Positions 10,199-20,129 of a stretch of 64,000 bases of DNA are shown here, piece by piece. Under the pieces are notes generated by a model that saw only the letters and a program-made list of their open reading frames with translations, was not told where the DNA came from and did no database searches. How positions within the stretch are numbered: position 1 is the stretch's first letter; each line of letters starts with the position of its first letter. Source of the DNA: JAWBMQ01 sp038828875 (lineage in GTDB: Archaea; Nanobdellota; Nanobdellia; Woesearchaeales; JAWBMQ01); NCBI GenBank assembly GCA_038828875.1, contig JAWBMQ010000006.1:1-64000 (forward strand). Reading direction: 5' to 3'. The translations under genes and the position numbers were made by a program.

Positions 10199-11095
10199 AT
10201 GAAATATCTTTTAATTTTATTAATTCCGTTGTATGGATTTTTGATTTATTTACTTAGAAAAAAATATTCTAAATTGTTTCCAACTTTTTTTGGTGTAAAA
10301 TTGCAAAATAGTAAAGAAGATCTTATCATTTTTATAATCAACATTTTACTTTTTTCAGTGCTTATACTTATAATAATTGATCCTAAACTTCCAATTGGAA
10401 ATTTAGAAAAAACTACAAACATAGTTTTTGTTATTGATACTTCTGGAAGTATGAATGCCGAAGATTTTAAACCTAATAGAATTGAAGTCGCAAAACAAGA
10501 AACAATAAATTTTATCAAAAGCACAAAAGAAAACGATCGTTTAGGAATTGTTGGTTTTTCAAATTATCCTTTTGTAATTTCATTTTTAACCATAAATAAA
10601 GATTCAGCAATAAAAAAGTTAAAGGAAATTGAAGCAAATGGTGCAACAAATCTTGGTGATGCTTTGATTATGGCAACAGATATGGTAAATAGTATTGATG
10701 CTCACAAAAAAGCAATAATCTTGCTTAGCGATGGTGTTCCTAACACAGGAACTCCAGTAGAAGTAGCTCTAAAATATGCTAAAAGCAAAAAAGTACAAAT
10801 CTTTACCATTGCTGTAGGAAGTCAAGAAAAATATATTGCTGGTTATGATTTTTTTGGAAATCCTCAATATGAAGGTGTTGATTTTGAATTGTTAGAAAAT
10901 ATTGCTCTTGAAACGAACGGAAAAGCATTCGTTGCAAAGAATAACTTAGATATGAATGCAATTTATAGAAGTTTAAAAGAAGAACTTTTAGATAAAAAAG
11001 AACCTAGAAGTGTAAGAAAAGAGTTAACCGTTTTGTTTTTCATTTTGTTCATAATTTATCTTATCTTAAAAATAATTTACAACATACCTTATTAA
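10199..11095 (+). CDS. BatA-like von Willebrand factor A membrane protein
   Basis: The 298-residue protein has two N-terminal hydrophobic segments (about 3-20 and 41-60), a VWA domain and a C-terminal TM helix (about 275-293). The metal-ion-dependent adhesion site is intact, with D80-T-S82-G-S84, a Thr in GATNLGDAL and an Asp in LSDGVPNTG. This is the BatA-type topology. It is the fourth gene of the operon, and metal-dependent binding of partners is expected from the family. Confidence 0.88.
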   Translation: MKYLLILLIPLYGFLIYLLRKKYSKLFPTFFGVKLQNSKEDLIIFIINILLFSVLILIIIDPKLPIGNLEKTTNIVFVIDTSGSMNAEDFKPNRIEVAKQETINFIKSTKENDRLGIVGFSNYPFVISFLTINKDSAIKKLKEIEANGATNLGDALIMATDMVNSIDAHKKAIILLSDGVPNTGTPVEVALKYAKSKKVQIFTIAVGSQEKYIAGYDFFGNPQYEGVDFELLENIALETNGKAFVAKNNLDMNAIYRSLKEELLDKKEPRSVRKELTVLFFILFIIYLILKIIYNIPY

Positions 11096-11131
11096 TCTTA
11101 ATAATCTTCCGATGTTGCAAGAGGTGGCACT

Positions 11132-11860
11132 TTGAAAAATAATCTTTTGATCATTTTAAAAGATATCCTTTTAGTTGCACTAGGCTTTTTCATTGCTTTA
11201 TTTATTTTTCTTCCAGAACTAGAATTTGAAAGTGTAAGTAAGTTTCCTGAAAGAATTAAAGAAGTTCATATTTTTGCAGTAAGTAATGATGATGAAGGTA
11301 TTTATGGAATCGCACAACTAAGATTGATTCCAGGAAATGATAAAATTTTGCTTGATAACAATCCATTTAACGATCTTTATCTACAATATTCAACTAAAAA
11401 AGCTGTTGAAGTTGCTAAAAATGTTTTAGGTATTGAAAAAACAAACGTTGATTTTTTGTTTTCTTTTAATTTTCCTAGCTTAGTTTTAGGTGGAGAAAGT
11501 GCAGGAGCTGCATTGACTATTTTAACAATAGCTGCATTAACTAACAAAGAAATTAATCAAGAAGTTGGAATTACTGGAACTATTGAATTAGACGGAAGCA
11601 TTGGTCCTGTTGGTGGAATTTTAGAAAAAATGATTGCTGCTAAAGAATCTGGAAAAAGCATTTTTTTAGTTCCAAAAGGTCAATCAAAGTTCTATTACTA
11701 TGAACCTGTTGCTGAAACAAAAGGGAGATTTTTCAGAATTTACAATATAAGGTATGTAAAGAAAGAGATTGATCTAAAAGAATATGCAAAAAATGAACTT
11801 AACATTGAATTAATTGAAGTTGAAAACATTTATCAGGCAATGGATTATTTTTTTAAATAA
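11132..11860 (+). CDS. Membrane-anchored Lon-type (S16) serine protease domain
   Basis: The 242-residue protein is a Lon protease domain without an ATPase domain, behind one N-terminal TM helix (about 10-28). The catalytic Ser123 lies in GGESAGAA and Lys166 in GGILEKM; the 43-residue spacing equals that of the Ser-Lys dyad of E. coli Lon. GTIELDGSIGPVGG is the usual S16 strand. The start is TTG, supported by GAGGTGG about 5 nt upstream. It is the last gene of the BatD/MoxR operon, 36 bp after the VWA gene, which suggests envelope protein quality control. Topology probably places the protease outside the membrane. Confidence 0.85.
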   Translation: MKNNLLIILKDILLVALGFFIALFIFLPELEFESVSKFPERIKEVHIFAVSNDDEGIYGIAQLRLIPGNDKILLDNNPFNDLYLQYSTKKAVEVAKNVLGIEKTNVDFLFSFNFPSLVLGGESAGAALTILTIAALTNKEINQEVGITGTIELDGSIGPVGGILEKMIAAKESGKSIFLVPKGQSKFYYYEPVAETKGRFFRIYNIRYVKKEIDLKEYAKNELNIELIEVENIYQAMDYFFK

Positions 11861-11861
11861 T

Positions 11862-12800
11862 TCATTTTGAATAATCAACAAAATAATTATCTTTACAATC
11901 AAGCATATCCTTTTCTTCCCATTCTTGTTTCCATTCATTAACATCATAACCAGTTATCTTTCCTAATTCTGTTAAACTTATAAAATATTTTATTCCTGAA
12001 TTTATTATCATCTTTTTACATATAAAACAGGGAAATCCGTTAATTATTTCAGTATCATTATTGACATACTTTTCTCCATAAAAATAGAGAATTCCATCTA
12101 AAATATTAGCTCCGGATCTGGCAGCGTTTATTATGGCATTTTGTTCAGCATGTACTGATCTGCAGATTTCATAATGAGTCCCTGATGGAATTTTTAACTG
12201 TCTTCTTAAACAAAAACCTTTATCTAGAGAGGATTTTACTCCCCTTGGTGCACCTACATAACCTGTTGAAATTATCTCATCATTTTTAACAATTATTGCT
12301 CCATATCTTACATAAAGACAAGTACTTCTTTTAGCAACTTCTCTTGCCACGCTGAGATAATATTTTTCTTTGATTGGCCTAGTAATAAATCTTCCATCAA
12401 AATAATATATTTGATTGTATGTCTTTTCAAAACGTTCTTTAGGATTAGAAAAATTTAAATTATTCAATATAAAATCTATCTTTAAGAAAAGCTCTTCAAA
12501 AGTAGAATTATTATATACCTTAAAATCTGGAATTAGATAAGGTATTTCCATAGGATGATTATTTGTTCTAGTTTTAATTATACCATCATCTGCATCAATT
12601 TCTATTATAAAAAAATCATGAATTGATGAAAGAATTTCAATTCCTTGAATAGTAAGATCATCAATTACATAATTGAGTTTAATATCATAATTTTTTGAAT
12701 TAAACTCTAACAATGTCAAAGGTCTAAATCCTTTCTTAATTAAATAATTAGCTACCGTAGTTTTACCTGATCCTTTTTTTCCAATTATTCCTAGTATCAT
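11862..12800 (-). CDS. P-loop kinase-like domain fused to dCMP/cytidine deaminase
   Basis: The 312-residue protein has two domains. Residues 1-115 look like a small nucleotide kinase with P-loop GKKGSGKTT (7-15). Residues from about 130 are a zinc cytidine/deoxycytidylate deaminase with the HAE motif in SVHAEQNAI and the Cys pair in PCFICKK, giving His, catalytic Glu and two Cys ligands. Deaminase action on dCMP, producing dUMP, is the usual role of this subfamily. The N-terminal half may be a dephospho-CoA- or nucleotide-kinase relative; its substrate cannot be read. It ends 1 bp from the convergent Lon-type gene and is divergent from SRP54. Confidence 0.85.
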   Translation of the reverse strand: MILGIIGKKGSGKTTVANYLIKKGFRPLTLLEFNSKNYDIKLNYVIDDLTIQGIEILSSIHDFFIIEIDADDGIIKTRTNNHPMEIPYLIPDFKVYNNSTFEELFLKIDFILNNLNFSNPKERFEKTYNQIYYFDGRFITRPIKEKYYLSVAREVAKRSTCLYVRYGAIIVKNDEIISTGYVGAPRGVKSSLDKGFCLRRQLKIPSGTHYEICRSVHAEQNAIINAARSGANILDGILYFYGEKYVNNDTEIINGFPCFICKKMIINSGIKYFISLTELGKITGYDVNEWKQEWEEKDMLDCKDNYFVDYSK

Positions 12801-12861
12801 AGAAATAAATTACTTTTCCAAATATAAAAAATTTTTTAAATATTGTAATAAATCATAATGT

Positions 12862-14238
12862 ATGCTAGAAAAATTAAGTGAAGGATTGAAGAAAACCATA
12901 AGAAGTATTGCTACTTCTTTTAGCCCTGATAAAGAAGTAATTGAAAATGCAATTAAAGAACTACAAAGAACATTAATAAGTGCTGATGTTAATGTAAGAT
13001 TAGTTTTTGAACTATCTAACAGAATAAGAAAAAGGGCATTTGAAGAACAAGTACCTGGAAAATTAACTAGAAAAGAACATATAATAAACATAGTTTATGA
13101 AGAATTGGTCAAAATATTAGGAAGTGATGTAAAGCTAAATCTTCAAAGAAAGGATAAAATTTTACTTGTAGGTTTATTTGGTAATGGTAAAACTACTACC
13201 GCAGGAAAATTAGCATATTATTATAAGAAAAAAGGATTTAAGATTGCACTAGTGCAATTAGATACGTTTAGAGCAGCAGCTTATGAACAACTACAACAAT
13301 TAGCAAATCAGATTCATGTGGATTTCTTTGGCGATAAAAAAGAAAAAGATCCTGTGAAAATATGGAAAAAATTTGAAAAAGATTTAGAAAAGTACGATTT
13401 AGTTATAGTAGATACTGCAGGAAGAAATGCTTTAGAAGATGATTATATTGAAGAAATTATAAGAATAAATGAAGCTGTAAAACCACAACACAAACTTTTA
13501 GTTATTGGAGCAGAAATTGGACAACAAGCTGAAAAACAAGCTAAAGCATTTCATGATGCATTACAAATTACTGGAGTTATAATTACCAGAATTGAAGGTA
13601 GTGCTAAAGGAGGAGGCGCTTTAAGTGCATGTAAACTTGCTAATGTTCCTGTCTTCTTTTTAGGTACTGGAGAGAAGATAGATGAATTAGAAGAATTTGA
13701 TGTTAAAGGCTTTGTTGGAAGGTTAATTGGATTTGGTGACATTGAAGGATTATTAAAAAAAATTGAAGAAGAAGTTCCAGTAGATACTGCTAAGGAATTA
13801 GAAAAAAGATTAGAAAAAGGAGAATTCAATTTAATGGATTTCTACTTTCAGCTTGAAACTATGAATAAATTCGGTTCTTTTAGCAAATTATTTAGCATGA
13901 TCCCGGGATTAAGTGGAATGAACATTCCTAAAGAATTACTTAATCAGCAAGAAGAAACTTTAAAACATTGGAAAATTGCTATGCAATCTTTTACTTTCAA
14001 AGAACTTGAAAATCCTGAAATTGTTAATGAATCTCGCATTGAACGAATCTCTAAAGGTAGTGGGATTAAAAAAGATGAAATTAGATTGCTAATTAAACAA
14101 TACAAACAAATGAAAAAATTGATGAAAATGTTCTCTCAAAACAAAGGAAAAATGAACGAATTAATGAAAAAGTACAAAAGAATGGGTTTGCCTTTAGATA
14201 AAATAAATTTTGATGAATTGGAAAAACAATTGATGTAA
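12862..14238 (+). CDS. srp54: Signal recognition particle GTPase SRP54
   Basis: The 458-residue protein has the complete N-G-M layout: helical N domain (1-95), NTPase G domain (about 98-300) and a Met-rich M domain that binds SRP RNA and signal peptides (about 315-458). G1 is GLFGNGKTTT (104-113), G3 is DTAGR (184-188) and the closing loop is GTGEKIDELEEFD. Two motifs depart from the consensus: Q is F in the P-loop, and the guanine-specificity TKLD is TRIE (242-245). It directs secreted and membrane proteins to the translocon; its RNA partner lies at 26421. No Shine-Dalgarno is visible and TTTTTTAAATA lies about 25 nt upstream, so the transcript is probably leaderless. Confidence 0.96.
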   Translation: MLEKLSEGLKKTIRSIATSFSPDKEVIENAIKELQRTLISADVNVRLVFELSNRIRKRAFEEQVPGKLTRKEHIINIVYEELVKILGSDVKLNLQRKDKILLVGLFGNGKTTTAGKLAYYYKKKGFKIALVQLDTFRAAAYEQLQQLANQIHVDFFGDKKEKDPVKIWKKFEKDLEKYDLVIVDTAGRNALEDDYIEEIIRINEAVKPQHKLLVIGAEIGQQAEKQAKAFHDALQITGVIITRIEGSAKGGGALSACKLANVPVFFLGTGEKIDELEEFDVKGFVGRLIGFGDIEGLLKKIEEEVPVDTAKELEKRLEKGEFNLMDFYFQLETMNKFGSFSKLFSMIPGLSGMNIPKELLNQQEETLKHWKIAMQSFTFKELENPEIVNESRIERISKGSGIKKDEIRLLIKQYKQMKKLMKMFSQNKGKMNELMKKYKRMGLPLDKINFDELEKQLM

Positions 14239-14331
14239 AAAAGTTATTTATTCTTCTTATTTTTCATCAAACAACTTTACTTCTAATTCTTTCTTCATTA
14301 AAACTAAGTTAGAAATTGAAAATCCAATAAT

Positions 14332-16076
14332 TTAGTCATCGCTATTCTTATCGCACGTAATTTTTACTATATCTGATCCCAAAGTCACATTTAAGCTTAA
14401 GTTCAAATAATTATCCGTGGTTTTTGTAATATTTAGTAATAAATTGTGAATGGTGTAGTAAGATGTAGGAATGTTCTCTTTTTTATACCATATCCTTTGC
14501 GTCTTGCTATCAATCGAAAAATTATCAGTGAAGAATATCAAAACAGCAATAGGACTCCACTTCTTACTATTCTTATTACATGATATTAGTACAATATATT
14601 CTATGTATTTATAACCATCAAAAGAGTTAGAATCTGTTATTCCTTCAAAAATCCAAAGCTCTATAATTGGATATCTACCTGCGGCGATAACTTTAATCAA
14701 AACTGAAGCATCAAAATAAGTTACATTTTTATCTATATTTTCAGTATATCTTAAATTAATTTTCTTACTATCATTAATAACCTCTAAATTAATATCATTT
14801 ATCAGTAAATTTAAAATAGAATGATTTTTCTTTTCTTCATAAGACCGTAAGAAACGATTATCTTGGTAAAAAGAAATATTAAACTTTACATTATACTTAA
14901 ACTTTCCTTTAAAAATATCTAAATCTTTGGATAAAAAATGATTGTTTGTTGAATTATAAATAATAAAGAAAATAATCACCGCGTTGTTATTTAAATTTGA
15001 TATATAAACATCAAAAAATATATCATTATAATTATAAGATTTAACCTTCTGAAGCATTGATCCTGTTTTTGAGTTTTTTATTTCATTTATTGCTCCACTC
15101 CAATTTATCTCTTCTATAGTTAATCCATCATCTTTTGCTAAGTATATAATTTTTGAATCTTCTTTTAATAAATTATCTTGAATAGTTAAGTTAGAATTAA
15201 CTGTAACACTCTCTGTTCCTTCAGATTCTTTTTTAGTTAAATCCGTCTATATTTGCTGACATCTCCACACGTTTAGAGCTTGTCCCTCTTAAAGATTCTT
15301 TGAAAATAATAATCATATTTATTTGTTTTAATCCAGCACAGATCCCGACGTTTTCTATCGTAATATTCAATAAATCTTCTAAAGTCTTAGATAATATAAT
15401 TGTACTTCCATCAATTTTAGTGGAAATCACATTCTTACTAGATATTTCCTTCAGCTTTATTAAATCAACGTTATATTTTTTTGATAAACCTTCACTCCAT
15501 CCATCGATTTATATTTCTAAATTTATATTATCAAGCTCAATAAACTCTGAAAAAGCTAATCTCTCTCCGTTCTTAATCAAAACTAATCCACTTAAATTAA
15601 AATTATTTTCGCCCGTATGAGAACATTTAACATTTAAATTCCCTTTACCCTCTAACGTAAAATCATCTAAACTATTCTTTAACTTTAATACCATTGGCAA
15701 ACTCTTAACCAATCCGGAATTTGAACCATCTGCACTACTAAAATTAATTTCCATTATAACATTTACTTTTTTTTCCTCCTAATTTACTTAATTCTAATTC
15801 AAAATTGTTAATAGTTATATTTAACAGATTATTTAATTATTTCTGTATTTTTTCTAACAAAATACTCTCTGTTATTGACTCAACTACCTCCCCTTTTGTA
15901 TAAATTCACAACAGTTACATTAACCTTTACCTCATTGAATATGATTTAACTTTATCAAAATCTAATGTCTTCCCTTCATATGATATGTTTATTAACTGAC
16001 TTACATTCATAATTACGTTTTCTGTACCATATTTCTTTGAATATACCACATTTAATGAACCTTCTTTATCTATCTT
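14332..16076 (-). pseudogene. Frame-broken 3' tail of giant gene 2
   Basis: Beyond the stop of giant gene 2 (TAA at 16077-16079) the minus strand still encodes repeat-like peptides. In the same frame, translation continues as KIDKEGSLNVVYSKKYG, then MNVSQLINISYEGK, which matches the repeat segment MNMSQIVNIS upstream. It then needs frame changes near 15930, 15900 and 15770. The last follows an A8 run, and reading resumes as MEINFSSADGSN. That frame (15754 to 15233) is crossed by one in-frame TAA at 15509, and a further shift near 15235 leads into an open frame ending at 14332. Either the gene is decaying, or uncorrected sequencing errors remain in a repetitive, homopolymer-rich stretch. The last piece, 14332 to about 15240, is open for about 300 codons with LNIT/LNVT-type strands and is probably the original C-terminus. 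Confidence 0.72.
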
Positions 16077-19000
16077 TTAATTTATTGAAAGAGTAGGGAT
16101 TATCATTTTAACCCTCTCGTATTCTTTACTTACTAATATTGATTTCGATATTTTATTATCACTACTGTTGAAAGTTATATTTACAGTAATATTTACTTTT
16201 ATCTCATTACCTAACTTATTTAATTCTACACCTTTAACTGTTATATTTAATAAATTGTTTTCTAACTTAGTAATATTTATATTCTCTTTTTCAAAGTTAT
16301 TTAATATTGACCATTCTATATCTGTTAATAATATATTTCTTTCTAAAAGCACGCCTCTATTACTTACATTCACTATTGTTAAATTTATTGTAAGATTATT
16401 TGATAATATTGACGCGATTTCTTTTACATCTAATGCCTTATCTTCAACAGAAATATTTACTATTTGACTCATATTCATTGTTATTTTATCACTCAATCTA
16501 GCAACAAAGAGATCTAACCCTCCTTCTGGATTTATCTTTAACTCATCAAAATTATATTTTACCCTCGTATTATTTTTACTTACTAATATTGATTTCGATA
16601 TTTTATTATCACTACTGTTGAAAGTTATATTTACAGTAATATTTACTTTTGTCTCACTACCTAACTTATCTAAAGAAATATTTACGTCTCTTATAGATAA
16701 ATTCATTGAAGATTCATCCTTTATAACATCTGAACTATCTGATAACNNNNNNNNNNNNNNNNNNNNNNNNNNNNNNNNNNNNNNNNNNNNNNNNNNNNNN
16801 NNNNNNNNNNNNNNNNNNNNNNNNNNNNNNNNNNNNNNNNNNNCTTTTCCTTTATTTGTTATATTTATCTTTTGACTAAGATTCAACGTTATTTTTTCTT
16901 TTTCTTCAACTTTTAATATAGCTAATTCTCCTACTGGATTTATCTCTAACTCATCAAAATTATATTTTACCCTCGTATTATTTTTACTTACTAATATTGA
17001 TTTCGATATTTTATTATCACTACTTTTGAAAGTTATATTTACAGTAATATTTACTTTTGTCTCACTACCTAACTTATCTAAAGAAATATTTACGTCTCTT
17101 ATAGATAAATTCATTGAAGATTCATCCTTTATAACATCTGAACTATCTGATAACTTTAATTCTCTTATTTCTGATACCAATTCTCCTCCATCACTTGCAT
17201 TCAATATGGTTACATTCACTACGATTTTCTCTGAGAACAATGATGAAACCTCTTTTAACGGGATTAACTCTTTTCCTTTATTTGTTATATTTATCTTTTG
17301 ACTAAGATTCAACGTTATTTTTTCTTTTTCTTCAACTTTTAATATAGCTAATTCTCCTACTGGATTTATCTCTAACTCATCAAAATTATATTTTACCGTA
17401 ATATTATTTTGACTCACTAAGACCAGTATAGATTTTTCATTATCCGAACTGGTGAAATTTATCATCAAACTAACATTTACTTTTGTCTCCCTACCTAACT
17501 TATTCAAATCTAATTCTACACCTTTAACTGTTATATTTAATAAATTCTTTCCTGACTCGGTGTTTTTAAAATTAGTAATAGTTATATTTTCATTTTCAAA
17601 GCTACCTAATCCTGACCAATCTATATTTTTTAATACTAAAAGATGATTGAATAGTTCTTTTCCATCTGTGAAGTTTTGAATTTTTATAGAAATTGAAATA
17701 TTAGGAGAGAGTAATAGATCTATATCATTAACATTTATTATCTTTCCAAGATAGGATATATTTATAATTTGAACAAAAGTTAGGTTTGCTTTTTTATTGG
17801 CTAAATCCTTATTTACCAAAAAGTTTTTATCAGATATATTAAATGACAAATTATTCAAACCTAATAAATTATATATACCCTTCTCTAGCAATTTATTTTG
17901 AATTTTTTGTGCTACATCCGTTCCTCTTTCTCTAGTAGTATCTGTTCCAATAACAGAAACATTTATTCTCAATGAATTAACCCCTGATTCTCCCATCTTC
18001 CTTTTAAATTTTGAAATATTTAAAGTTAAATTTGAACAATTAAAGATAAATCTCGTTTTAATTGAATCATAAGATATAGAAAAATCTGTAGTACTTTTTG
18101 TTTCTCCATTAATAATTTTTGAAAAATTAACATCTGATAACTCTTTACTAAAAATAACTTCATTTAAACCTAAAATAAACTTAATAGAAACATTTACTTT
18201 TTGTAATTCTCCCAAATTTTCATTATTATAATATACCACTCCAAAATTAACAATTTCCCTACTTTTTAAGTCTCTTTTTACATCATAAAGATCTAGATCA
18301 TAAAATTCATTAGTTCCTTTTATTTCCTCTTGCAATTGTATATTCTTATTCTGATCAGATATATTAAAATAAAATGCCCACATATACGTAATTAATGAAC
18401 AATTTTCACTTCCTAACACTCCTTTTATTTTTTCAACATAATCTGAATAATTTTTAATATCTACTATCTTTTCTGACAAATTATTCAAAGTTTCATTTAT
18501 TTTATCACTCTTACACAATCCTAAAACAATTGATGCAAATGCTCCTTTTAGTAAATTAACATCTTTTCCCTTACCTAATTCTGAAATTAAAGAAGAATAA
18601 TTATTATAGCTCTTTTCTCCTAATGTTATTTTTGATTGTCCTATATCCATCTCTTTTACTACTAAATCAAAATTTTTAACAACATCATTCCACCCGGTAC
18701 TATTTAAATATAATAAATCAAAACCATCTATAACATTATTAGAAAAGGAGTAGGTTTTATTTAATACATCTTTTGTAACGTTAACCGAATATCCCCTATA
18801 TTTATCATCTTTAACTACCACTTTTGCATTAGATAAAAACGTCCTTATTTGCTCTAATGATCCCTTCCTTTTCAAAGAATCGTTTCTTAAGTTCAACAAT
18901 ACTGATGCATTCAACGCTAAACTAACATTATACAAACCAATTTTTTTATCATTATTAAGTAATCTTGAAACGTTAAAATTTAAATAGGTCACTAAATTAA

Positions 19001-20129
19001 ATCCTTTTTCTATAAGATATGTTATCTCTAATTCAAAATTTGTACTATTTGAAATAATTATTGCTCCTCCTCCATTTTTACAATTTGAAAAATTATTAAA
19101 AAATGTTCTTTTTTTACAACTTTCTATATCTTCATAAAAAATATAATAATTACCAAATTGTTCAGCTAAAATTTCATAATTTTTTATCGTTAAATTATCT
19201 AGACAAATAAATCCTAATGAACATGCTTTTGACTTTATTAACTCAGTATTGTCTTTTAATTCATTATATCTCGAAGATATCGCCTCTGCTAACGTAGAAT
19301 ATGGACAGTTCTTGTCCTCGTTAATCTGTACTTTATTTCCAATACTCACTCCTTTCAAAATATCATTCAAATTTATTTGACTATCTGATTTATCTGATTT
19401 ATTATAACACAAATTAAGCATATTACCACTTTTATTAAGAATATATAAATTATTTAATATTACAAAAAGTTTAATTGGAACTTTTAACGCATCTTCTGAA
19501 GCTTTAAGATCTTGAAAATAGTTAAAGAGTTTATTAAAACAGTCATCATTATTTATTTGAGAATTCTTAAAACTGATTTTAGTTCCATCATGAAATTCAA
19601 TTTGTTCAATTCTATGAATCTCTATACTTTCTTTTGAAATATATATCCCGTATGCTAAATTTAAATTATTAGGATTATTTTGAAGAACCTCTGGATTTAT
19701 CTTACATTTTATATTTTTTGTGGACTCATTGAAAAGAACATATAAAATTTTACTATTTTTACATATATTTTCCTTATTAAATCCTGAAACTATATATCTT
19801 TCATAAATTGACAAATCTCCTACATCATTACAATTTTTAATAGATGCTACTACCTCATTAATAGGTTTACTAGATACTTCATTATTTTTGCTTTCTTGAC
19901 CTTTCCCACTATCTTGAGTTGTTCCTGATTTTCCTTCTGAAACAGAATTACCTTGGTTATTTTCATTTTTAGTATCTACATTATTGCCTCCTTGATTATT
20001 ATTCCCTCCTGATGATGGAATTATAATATATGATGGCTGAGAAGAATTCCAACAACTAACAAAAAATAACATTAAAATTAGAAAAATTGAAATTACAACC
20101 CAATAATTTTTTTTATACTCTCCTTTCAT
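16077..20129 (-). CDS. Giant putative surface lipoprotein 2, truncated, with tandem repeats
   Basis: The open frame gives 1350 residues including a 97-base N run. Residues 1-26 form a signal sequence ending in FVSC (Cys26), followed by a Gly/Asn/Ser linker. The region to about 575 shares with the other two giants the NN-x-x-K-LCYN segment (about 225), FGNYYIFYED (about 325) and a late Cys-Ser segment (about 576). The C-terminal half consists of beta-rich repeats of about 142-150 residues with very many NxS/T sequons, pointing to a glycosylated surface protein. AGGAGG lies 9 nt before the ATG, and the start follows the stop of the small partner gene without a gap. The stop at 16077 falls inside a repeat, so this product is probably truncated. 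Confidence 0.8.
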   Translation of the reverse strand: MKGEYKKNYWVVISIFLILMLFFVSCWNSSQPSYIIIPSSGGNNNQGGNNVDTKNENNQGNSVSEGKSGTTQDSGKGQESKNNEVSSKPINEVVASIKNCNDVGDLSIYERYIVSGFNKENICKNSKILYVLFNESTKNIKCKINPEVLQNNPNNLNLAYGIYISKESIEIHRIEQIEFHDGTKISFKNSQINNDDCFNKLFNYFQDLKASEDALKVPIKLFVILNNLYILNKSGNMLNLCYNKSDKSDSQINLNDILKGVSIGNKVQINEDKNCPYSTLAEAISSRYNELKDNTELIKSKACSLGFICLDNLTIKNYEILAEQFGNYYIFYEDIESCKKRTFFNNFSNCKNGGGAIIISNSTNFELEITYLIEKGFNLVTYLNFNVSRLLNNDKKIGLYNVSLALNASVLLNLRNDSLKRKGSLEQIRTFLSNAKVVVKDDKYRGYSVNVTKDVLNKTYSFSNNVIDGFDLLYLNSTGWNDVVKNFDLVVKEMDIGQSKITLGEKSYNNYSSLISELGKGKDVNLLKGAFASIVLGLCKSDKINETLNNLSEKIVDIKNYSDYVEKIKGVLGSENCSLITYMWAFYFNISDQNKNIQLQEEIKGTNEFYDLDLYDVKRDLKSREIVNFGVVYYNNENLGELQKVNVSIKFILGLNEVIFSKELSDVNFSKIINGETKSTTDFSISYDSIKTRFIFNCSNLTLNISKFKRKMGESGVNSLRINVSVIGTDTTRERGTDVAQKIQNKLLEKGIYNLLGLNNLSFNISDKNFLVNKDLANKKANLTFVQIINISYLGKIINVNDIDLLLSPNISISIKIQNFTDGKELFNHLLVLKNIDWSGLGSFENENITITNFKNTESGKNLLNITVKGVELDLNKLGRETKVNVSLMINFTSSDNEKSILVLVSQNNITVKYNFDELEINPVGELAILKVEEKEKITLNLSQKINITNKGKELIPLKEVSSLFSEKIVVNVTILNASDGGELVSEIRELKLSDSSDVIKDESSMNLSIRDVNISLDKLGSETKVNITVNITFKSSDNKISKSILVSKNNTRVKYNFDELEINPVGELAILKVEEKEKITLNLSQKINITNKGKXXXXXXXXXXXXXXXXXXXXXXXXXXXXXXXXXLSDSSDVIKDESSMNLSIRDVNISLDKLGSETKVNITVNITFNSSDNKISKSILVSKNNTRVKYNFDELKINPEGGLDLFVARLSDKITMNMSQIVNISVEDKALDVKEIASILSNNLTINLTIVNVSNRGVLLERNILLTDIEWSILNNFEKENINITKLENNLLNITVKGVELNKLGNEIKVNITVNITFNSSDNKISKSILVSKEYERVKMIIPTLSIN
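16090..17520 (-). repeat. Near-identical tandem repeats (about 426 bp) in giant gene 2
   Basis: The string ACTCATCAAAATTATATTTT recurs at 16541, 16949 and 17375, giving units of 408 (with the N run) and 426 bp. Bases 16561-16746 and 16969-17154 differ at one visible position, which makes Lys versus Asn before SSDN. Bases 16844 onward match 17270 onward for over 120 bp. A more diverged copy lies at 16090-16541. Such high identity suggests recent duplication or gene conversion. Confidence 0.85.
16747..16843. other. Assembly gap (97 N) inside the tandem repeats
   Basis: The N run falls between two nearly identical repeat copies. By comparison with the intact copy about 115 bp would be expected here (39 residues between NKGK and LSDSSD), so the run length is only a nominal estimate. 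Further collapsed copies cannot be excluded. Confidence 0.95.

Noticed and set aside
14332..16079. Stop-codon readthrough or recoding in giant gene 2
   Set aside because: Besides in-frame TAA codons there are several frame changes, and TAA is the ordinary stop elsewhere in the window, so decay or sequence error is more likely.
16090..17520. CRISPR array
   Set aside because: Repeat units are about 426 bp, in frame and coding, without short repeat/spacer alternation. No CRISPR-like array was seen anywhere in the window.
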